Source: Candidatus Eisenbacteria bacterium (GTDB lineage: Bacteria > Orphanbacterota > Orphanbacteria > Orphanbacterales > Orphanbacteraceae). From it: DNA of 64,000 bases. A program made the translations under genes and the position numbers. Shown here in pieces: positions 59,601 through 64,000 of the stretch. Within the stretch, counting starts at the first letter, position 1; each line of letters starts with the position of its first letter. Under the pieces are notes generated by a model. The model made no database searches, was not told the DNA's origin, and worked only from the letters and a program-made list of their open reading frames with translations. The stretch spans positions 84,840 through 148,839 of the forward strand of contig JAFGGD010000008.1 in NCBI GenBank assembly GCA_016930695.1. The letters are read 5' to 3'.

Positions 59601-61333
59601 CGCGCCGGGGCGCAGATCGTCGGTTTCAGCCGCCCGTCGTCCGTCGGCCCGCGGCTCGACGTCGTGTAGAGCTGGTCCGCCGACGATCCATTCTCGGTCC
59701 CGCCGGCGCTGACCACGTTCTTACTCGCCGCCGGGCTGCCGACGGAGTTCGCCACGGATCCGTTTCCGTTCGAAAAGACGAGGAGAAAATCTTTGTGCTC
59801 CCAAACAAACCGGTCGGTTTGCTCGCAGCGGTAGTCGTAGGCGCCGCCGCCGAGCACCCCCCAGGAGTTGGACATGATGCGCGGCGCGCCCGCGGCGTTG
59901 CCTTCGTAGACGGCGCCGAAGAGTCCGCCCAGGTCGGTCGGCGCGAAGATCTCGTTCGTGGCGCCGCCGCCGTCGACGAAGAGGATCTTCGCCGCCGGCG
60001 CGATGCCGTCCCGCGCGCTCCAGCCGAAGGCGCTGTCGTTTCCGGCGACGGTGCAGGCGGTGTGGCACCCGTGCCAAGAAGCCCCTTCATGGTCGCCGAA
60101 CAGAATGAGGGAGGTGCTGTCCGCTTTCCAATAGCCGACCAGTTTGCGGTGGTCCGGATAGTCGCCCCAGTCGTCGATCGAACGGGTGCCGTCCCGGAAC
60201 ATATCGTGGGTGAGAAGTAAGCCGCTGTCGCAGAGGGAGAGGAGGATCCCGTTCCCCTTGAGGCCACGGCTCCAAAGGCTTCTCTGCCCGGAGAGATCGC
60301 TCTGCACGACCCACTGGCAGGCGTCGTTGAAGAGGCGGAAGACGCGATGCGGTTCGATCCAGCGCACGCCCTCGAGCGAGGCGACGGCGTCGATTGCGTC
60401 CGCTCCGGCGCGAAAGAGGACCGTCCCTTCCGCTTCGCCGAGCACCGAGCCGCCGCGGAGCGCCACCGCCTCGCGGACCGGCGCCGGGTCTTCTCCGGGG
60501 AAGAGGAGCGCCACCGTCTCGATCGTTTCCCCGGCTTTCGCCGCCGGGAAGGCGTGGTCCGGCCCTTTCAGGCGGCCGTCCCGGTAGGGGGCGATCCAGG
60601 CGACGCCGGGAAGATCGCGCAGCTCCTCCGCAGACCGTGCGCCGGCGCGGACCAGGAGAGCGTCGTCGGGGAGATAGCCGACCGGCTCGGCCCCGGTCCT
60701 CTCCAGGGCGCGGCGCCACGACTCGCGGATCGGCCCCTCGAAGCGGACCACGACGTAGCGGGAAAGGAGCGTGTCCTCCTTCGCCCGCGTCTCCGCCAGC
60801 TCCATCCCGTTCGCCAGTCGAACCGGACCCTCGCGCCGCCCCGGGTCGAACCGCCCTTTTCCCGCGGGACGGATCAGGCCGGCGGCGCGGTCCGCTTCCC
60901 CCGTCGGCATGTGGAGGGCGCGAACCGGCGCCGCCAGAAGCCCGTTCCCCACGCGAGCCGCCACGGTCCAATACCACGTCCCCCCACCATCGCCGCCGGG
61001 GAGATCGAGGCGGGAGAGGCGCGTCCAGTTGCGGGCGGTGGAGCGGTCCGTCCGCGCGGGGTCGGCGGAAACGGGGACCCGCAGAGGCGGATCGAAGGGC
61101 TCCCGTGAGAAGAAGAGCAGGTACTCCCGCGCGCCCGGAACGGGTCGCCACCGGAGAAGGGCGTCCCCCTCCTCGATCGCCGCGCCGGGCGCCGGTTCCT
61201 CGATCGCGGGGGCGCGAAGCGCATAGCCCTCTTCGGGCAACGCTCCGCCTGAGGGGAGTGGCGTCCCGACAAGGAGGACGAAGAGCGCCGCCAGGATGGA
61301 ACCGATCGGACGGCGGAACGCAGAGCGGGGCAC
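56663..61333 (-). CDS. Secreted subtilisin-like serine protease with C-terminal FlgD-like sorting domain
   Basis: A 1556-residue exported protein. Signal peptide about 1-30, then a propeptide-like region with a fibronectin-like part. The S8 peptidase domain runs about 350-650 with catalytic Asp369 (LCDSG), His421 (WHGCH) and Ser597 (EGTSMAAP). Beta-sandwich domains follow, including a P-domain-like and a fibronectin-like one, then a region near 900-1100 resembling a glutamine-amidotransferase-like fold. The C terminus has NAPNPFNPSTTIRFDLP and VYSVAGRLVRVL, the FlgD-like/type 9 secretion sorting type. The GTG at 61333 is chosen for its GGGAG ribosome site; a GTG at 61354 lacks one. Confidence 0.88.
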   Translation of the reverse strand: MPRSAFRRPIGSILAALFVLLVGTPLPSGGALPEEGYALRAPAIEEPAPGAAIEEGDALLRWRPVPGAREYLLFFSREPFDPPLRVPVSADPARTDRSTARNWTRLSRLDLPGGDGGGTWYWTVAARVGNGLLAAPVRALHMPTGEADRAAGLIRPAGKGRFDPGRREGPVRLANGMELAETRAKEDTLLSRYVVVRFEGPIRESWRRALERTGAEPVGYLPDDALLVRAGARSAEELRDLPGVAWIAPYRDGRLKGPDHAFPAAKAGETIETVALLFPGEDPAPVREAVALRGGSVLGEAEGTVLFRAGADAIDAVASLEGVRWIEPHRVFRLFNDACQWVVQSDLSGQRSLWSRGLKGNGILLSLCDSGLLLTHDMFRDGTRSIDDWGDYPDHRKLVGYWKADSTSLILFGDHEGASWHGCHTACTVAGNDSAFGWSARDGIAPAAKILFVDGGGATNEIFAPTDLGGLFGAVYEGNAAGAPRIMSNSWGVLGGGAYDYRCEQTDRFVWEHKDFLLVFSNGNGSVANSVGSPAASKNVVSAGGTENGSSADQLYTTSSRGPTDDGRLKPTICAPARLASAAGDGDDAYQTLEGTSMAAPSVAGGAALIRQYFVEGRYPTGEAGVSPPIEPSAALVKGVLIAAGRSDVSGFAIPSNDIGWGRLCLEDALAFPGETRRLAVMDEAAGLLTGETATYEITLSSSSEPLRVALVWTDYPSTPAASRNLVNDLDLVVSGGGSTYLGNVFAGGSSSTGGVRDSLNVEECVRVASPAAGVWTIEVAAHSVPYGPQPYALVVTGALDNSIGTLALDRSSYGGADTIAVRLEDGDASGPVRVAFWSDTEAEPESLTLNGSGGVWSGFLPTTTALTSAGDGLLSVSHGDSVHIAYDDPVGGARVAGASISLTGPVILSVSVPETGDGEATLLWESDRASDSRLFYGLDPYAPSDTILCADLVTRHEIPLADLLPDTTYWFRVASADERGNLTEDGGGGEPYRLTTGPRADVLLVIGDPTFDDLDAYRDAFARFGWSARIVRNTVPAVGDLTHGLRSYPAVWWQAGWEQYPPFSEAARETIDRYLGGGGRMTLVSHDVAWAFGDSASSFWSPETEDWLRGTLKVRWDREPSYWSINWGVAGDPISDSYIYGVSYSPFRNGGAGDEVLSVPYAGTIDSVWSNNYGPSLIGVRWKDNTGSGEADSAVWGGLPSRGVTYCFEWARLNAVYSDDYHRARILDRTLRWLLSRDHPDVTLGTCKSGGVITAAPVSIEWSEAVYGAGVGHRRLDWSGDGGASWNRITDDAGPSPYLWDLEGVPNGTTVRVRITLYDDGRGALSGRDESSVDLTVSIPGNDDRGPRVLAGSAAATPNPVETPGAVVLTAILSDSTRGGSAVEAAEWSLGPAPAGSGTAMSGGWGSITASVTDTLDGGFLSPPSDTIWIRGRDAEGAWGEAYPLAVSLRGEWTAVPAGESPPASFRLHANAPNPFNPSTTIRFDLPASAQTRIAVYSVAGRLVRVLEDRFFRAGAHQTFWNGRDESGREAGSGVYLLRIDAGPHRAVRKIMLLR

Positions 61334-61669
61334 CGCTTTCTCCCGGCTCGCCACGATCCGGCGAGCGAAATCGAGTTGGTTCGGCTCGCTTCTCGAGATC
61401 CGATCCGATCGGGCGGACCGGGGAAGGCTGGTCGGGAACGAGTCCTACCAAGAGTCTCGGCACCGGTCAAGAAAAACTGGAGAGGTTCCCGTATTTTGTA
61501 ATTCCTGGGACCCGCAAGGACAAAGGGACGCAAGGGCGGCGACCGTCGCGGGGATGCCCCGGCGCTCGATCTCCGGCCCGAGCCTCGTGGAGAACCGCTC
61601 CCCTGAACGCCGCCAAGCCGCTTCATCCATCCATTTTCTTTTTTCCCGCGAATCTGTTACAAAGAACGC
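61334..61669. other. 336-base gap between divergent genes
   Basis: Holds the likely minus-strand promoter of the protease at 61442-61470. Upstream of the TPM gene there is a T-rich stretch and no clear promoter. Nothing else seen. Confidence 0.5.
61442..61470 (-). promoter_or_regulatory. Putative promoter of the secreted protease gene
   Basis: Minus-strand TTGACC (61465-61470), 17 bases, TAGGAC (61442-61447). Good -35, weak -10; about 110 bases from the start codon. Confidence 0.45.
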
Positions 61670-62473
61670 ATGAAAAGAAAGCGAGCCGTCAACCCGTGGA
61701 TCCGAATGCTCCTGCTTCTCACGCTTCCGCTCCTCTCTTCCGGGGCGGCGGCCGCCGACCTTCCCCCTCCGGACGGTCTGATCAACGATTTCGCCGGTGT
61801 GCTTTCGCCCGATACGGAGAGGCGCGCCGAAGCGCTCAGCCGGGAACTGCTTGAAAAGACGGGCGTTACGGTGGCGGCGGCGATCGTGCCGGACATGGGC
61901 GGAGAGGAGGTCGAGCGCTACGCGGTCGATCTCTATCAGTCTTGGGGGATCGGCCGGAAGGGGGAGGACCGGGGGGCGCTCCTTCTGATCGCAGTCGGGG
62001 AGCGGAAGGTTCGCATCGAGACCGGTTACGGATTGGAAGGGATCCTGCCGGACGGACGGACCGGCGAGATCCTGGATCGCTACGTGGTTCCCGAACTCGG
62101 CCGGGATGATTGGGACGCGGGTGTTTTCGGCGGAGTCGCCGCCCTCGCCGCGGTGATCGCCGACGACGCGGGCGTGCAACTCGCCGGGCTCGCGTCGGGC
62201 GCCCCCGCGCCGGCCGGCCGGCCGGCGGGAAGTCGCGGCGGCGTGGGCGGCCTCATTCTCTTTCTGATCATCTTTTTCCTCATCGGCCGGGGACGGATCT
62301 CCCCCTGGCTGCTCCTTCTCCTCTTCTCCTCGGGCGGGCGGCGTCCCCCCGGAGGTTTCGGCGGCTTCGGCGGCGGCGGCTTCGGCGGTTTCGGCGGTGG
62401 AGGAGGGGGAGGAGGATTCTCCGGTTTCGGCGGTGGGATGAGCGGCGGCGGCGGCGCGTCCCGCGGATTTTAA
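61670..62473 (+). CDS. TPM-domain membrane protein (YgcG family)
   Basis: A 267-residue protein: signal peptide (about 1-28), a TPM domain (about 33-165) with VLSPDTERRAEALSREL and the conserved GYGLEGILPDGRTGEIL, one membrane helix (about 190-207), and a glycine/phenylalanine-rich tail. TPM proteins sit in the envelope and are often encoded with LemA; the function may concern membrane-protein quality control. The lemA gene follows after one intervening gene. Confidence 0.9.
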   Translation: MKRKRAVNPWIRMLLLLTLPLLSSGAAAADLPPPDGLINDFAGVLSPDTERRAEALSRELLEKTGVTVAAAIVPDMGGEEVERYAVDLYQSWGIGRKGEDRGALLLIAVGERKVRIETGYGLEGILPDGRTGEILDRYVVPELGRDDWDAGVFGGVAALAAVIADDAGVQLAGLASGAPAPAGRPAGSRGGVGGLILFLIIFFLIGRGRISPWLLLLLFSSGGRRPPGGFGGFGGGGFGGFGGGGGGGGFSGFGGGMSGGGGASRGF

Positions 62474-62477
62474 CGGG

Positions 62478-62495
62478 CCGCGCCCTCGGGCGCGG
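62478..62495 (+). other. Hairpin between TPM and nucleotidyltransferase genes
   Basis: CCGCGCCC (62478-62485) and GGGCGCGG (62488-62495) form an 8-base-pair stem with a 2-base centre, directly before the ribosome site GAGAGAGGG of the next gene. No T run; may tune translation. Confidence 0.4.
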
Positions 62496-62509
62496 AGAGA
62501 GGGAAACGC

Positions 62510-63262
62510 ATGACATCCGGCGGAACGAAAGGGCCGGAGGCGGCCTACGAGCCGTTTCTGCGGGATCTCCGCGGAGCGTTCGGCGACGGCCTTCTCTCGG
62601 CGGCCGTGTACGGGAGCGCGGCCCGGGGGGACTGGCGTCCCGGCGATTCGGACATCAACTTTCTCGTGATCCTCGATGATCGGGCGATTCTCGACTTGGA
62701 GAACGCCTTCGGTTTCGTGAAGGGATGGCAGAAGAGGGGAATCGCGATCCCGCTCTTCCTGACGGAGGAGTATATCCGCGGCGCGCTCGACGCCTACCCT
62801 CTCGAATTCCTGAATATGCAAAGCGCCTACAGGGTGCTGCTCGGCCCGGACCCTCTCGCGGCGCTCCGATTCGAGCGGCGCGCCGTCCGGTTGCAGTGCG
62901 AGAGAGAGGCGCGCGGCTACCTGCTTCACCTACGGCGCGGCTATCTCGCCGGCCGCGGTCGGGCGCGGGATCTACGGGCGCTGATCGTCGCGAGCCTCCC
63001 CGGCTACCATGCGCTTTTCCGCGGCCTTCTTTGGGTCGCCGAGGGGCGGCTCGAGGCGGAGGGAGGGGAGGCGGTCCGGCGCGCGGCGGCACTGTTCGGT
63101 CTCGACGCGGAACTCTTCGAGCGTCTCGAACGGGTCCGGCGGGGAGAGAAGGCGAAGGGCGAGGAACTGCTTCGCCTCGCCGACCGCTTTCTCGAGGAGG
63201 CGCGCAAGCTGGCGATCGCGGTCGATCGATGGGAATCGGATCTCTCCGGCGGGGGAGAATGA
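62510..63262 (+). CDS. Nucleotidyltransferase-fold protein
   Basis: A 250-residue protein with an N-terminal polymerase-beta-like nucleotidyltransferase domain: YGSAARGDWRPGDSDINFLV (about residues 34-53) carries the GS motif and the two metal-binding acidic positions as DSD, followed by VKGWQKRGIAIPLFLTEE. A helical C-terminal half follows (about 110-240). This is the layout of aminoglycoside-nucleotidyltransferase-like proteins, but the substrate is unknown. It lies between the TPM gene (36 bases) and lemA (17 bases), an unusual insertion. Confidence 0.8.
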   Translation: MTSGGTKGPEAAYEPFLRDLRGAFGDGLLSAAVYGSAARGDWRPGDSDINFLVILDDRAILDLENAFGFVKGWQKRGIAIPLFLTEEYIRGALDAYPLEFLNMQSAYRVLLGPDPLAALRFERRAVRLQCEREARGYLLHLRRGYLAGRGRARDLRALIVASLPGYHALFRGLLWVAEGRLEAEGGEAVRRAAALFGLDAELFERLERVRRGEKAKGEELLRLADRFLEEARKLAIAVDRWESDLSGGGE

Positions 63263-63279
63263 GGAAGAGGAGATAGGGT

Positions 63280-63855
63280 ATGGGCAAAGCACGGACCGTT
63301 CTTCTCGTTGTTCTGGTCGTCGTTATTCTGGTGGCGATCGGCGTGTACGCGTCGGTCAAGAACACATACAACACGCTGGTCACGATGGACGAACGGGTGA
63401 AGGGGGATTGGGCGCAGGTGGAGAACCAGCTCCAGCGGCGCTACGACCTGATTCCCAACCTGGTGAACACGGTGAAGGGGTACGCCGACCAGGAGAAGGA
63501 GGTCTTCACCGCCGTTACCGAGGCGCGTTCGCGCGTCGGCGGCGCGGGCTCGGTGGGGGAGAAGATCGAGGCGAACAACGAACTCACCGGGGCGCTCTCG
63601 CGGCTCCTCCTCGTGGTGGAGAATTATCCGGAGCTGAAATCGAACCAGAACTTCCTCAGGCTTCAGGACGAGCTGGCCGGCACGGAGAACCGGATCGCCG
63701 TGGAGAGGCGCCGCTACAACGAAGCGGTGGTCGCCCTGAACACGAGGCTCCGCACCTTCCCGACCGTGTTGATCGCGGGGTTCTTCGGGTTCAAGCCGGC
63801 GGAGCTCTTCGAGGCGCCGGAGGAGGCTGCCAAGGCGCCGAAGGTGGAGTTCTAG
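63280..63855 (+). CDS. lemA: LemA family protein
   Basis: A 191-residue protein with an N-terminal membrane helix (about 6-26) and a helical-bundle LemA domain. Family motifs: YNTLVTMDERVKGDWAQVENQLQRR split around residue 30-54, YDLIPNLVNTVKGYA, NFLRLQDELAGTENRIAVERRRYN and LNTRLRTFPT. The function is unknown; LemA is commonly paired with TPM-domain proteins, as here. Probably the last gene of this operon. Confidence 0.95.
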   Translation: MGKARTVLLVVLVVVILVAIGVYASVKNTYNTLVTMDERVKGDWAQVENQLQRRYDLIPNLVNTVKGYADQEKEVFTAVTEARSRVGGAGSVGEKIEANNELTGALSRLLLVVENYPELKSNQNFLRLQDELAGTENRIAVERRRYNEAVVALNTRLRTFPTVLIAGFFGFKPAELFEAPEEAAKAPKVEF

Positions 63856-63872
63856 GGGGAAGAAAGCGGGCT

Positions 63873-63960
63873 CCGGTGGGGGGAGAGGGACGGGCGGGTA
63901 ATCCTTCTCGGAATCCGGGGCGCTTGGAATCGGTATCGATTCATTCTCTTCCCCCACCGG
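63873..63960. repeat. 15-base inverted repeat with 58-base loop after lemA
   Basis: CCGGTGGGGGGAGAG (63873-63887) is complementary to CTCTTCCCCCACCGG (63946-63960) except for one G-T position, which can pair in RNA. The loop contains a second hairpin, GAATCG-GTAT-CGATTC. It may be a structured RNA, a terminator without a T run, or an element whose remainder lies outside the window. Confidence 0.5.
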
Positions 63961-64000
63961 TCTCCCTTCGGGGCACGGTCCGGATGCTCTGCATCCTCCC

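Noticed and set aside
55439..60220. A 1593-codon open frame on the plus strand opposite the amidohydrolase and protease
   Set aside because: The minus-strand genes have intact active sites; the plus-strand frame has no domain and is rich in R, G, A and P from GC bias.
1..64000. tRNA genes, CRISPR arrays, insertion sequences, prophage
   Set aside because: I read for T-loop motifs, spaced repeats, transposase signatures and phage genes on both strands and found none; a tRNAscan-SE and ISfinder run would settle it.

Overview
This is a gene-dense stretch of a high-GC bacterial chromosome with 47 protein-coding genes. I saw no rRNA, tRNA, CRISPR array, insertion sequence or phage gene. Genes are packed into operons with 4-base ATGA, GTGA or TTGA overlaps, and several start with GTG or TTG. 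Promoters look like ordinary sigma70 sites (TTGACA/TTGGCA, 16-18 bases, TATACT/TATGAT). A secreted protease ends in a FlgD-like NPFNPSTTI sorting domain, the thiamine thiazole branch uses the radical-SAM ThiH route, and cytochrome c maturation uses a CXXXY-type CcmE. Together these suggest an uncultured member of the FCB superphylum (Eisenbacteria or Krumholzibacteriota type). That placement is inference; there is no marker gene in the window.

Layout. 1-1007: oligoribonuclease NrnA. 1150-7968: ccmE-F-I-(unknown)-A-B-C-D for cytochrome c maturation, ending in nfo. 7982-10122 (minus): queF, a metallo-beta-lactamase-fold hydrolase and a radical SAM/SPASM enzyme. 10336-15287: two overlapping radical SAM genes, the second fused to DUF2344, then a phosphoesterase. 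15338-16776 (minus): a peptidoglycan glycosyltransferase and thiE, divergent from a GIY-YIG gene; thiG-thiH-thiS follow at 17299-19392. 19492-20784: an FG-GAP lipoprotein. 21146-28479 (minus): a translationally coupled pair, a 1694-residue phosphohistidine dikinase with unusual domain order and a MaeB/Pta-like protein with an altered malic-enzyme metal site. 28660-32572: REC-HPt protein, prolyl oligopeptidase, LOG-family protein.

32784-43464 is a ten-gene operon with a TATAAT box at its start and a hairpin terminator at its end. It encodes a possible acetyltransferase, a thiolase-fold protein lacking the nucleophilic cysteine, its DUF35 partner, the DUF2877/FdrA/DUF1116 trio (oxamate carbamoyltransferase relatives), a cyclase-family hydrolase and a three-subunit molybdenum hydroxylase. 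It reads as an uncharacterised catabolic pathway for a nitrogen-containing compound. With the dikinase/MaeB-like pair it is the best candidate for an undescribed system here.

43696-45714: ClC channel with CBS domains. 45722-54481 (minus): a signalling operon of a roughly 2100-residue multi-PAS histidine kinase, a response regulator with a degenerate HD-GYP domain and an intact HD-GYP response regulator. 55103-61333 (minus): a dihydropyrimidinase-family enzyme and a large secreted subtilisin-like protease. 61670-63855: TPM-domain protein, nucleotidyltransferase-fold protein and LemA, followed by a long inverted repeat near the window edge.
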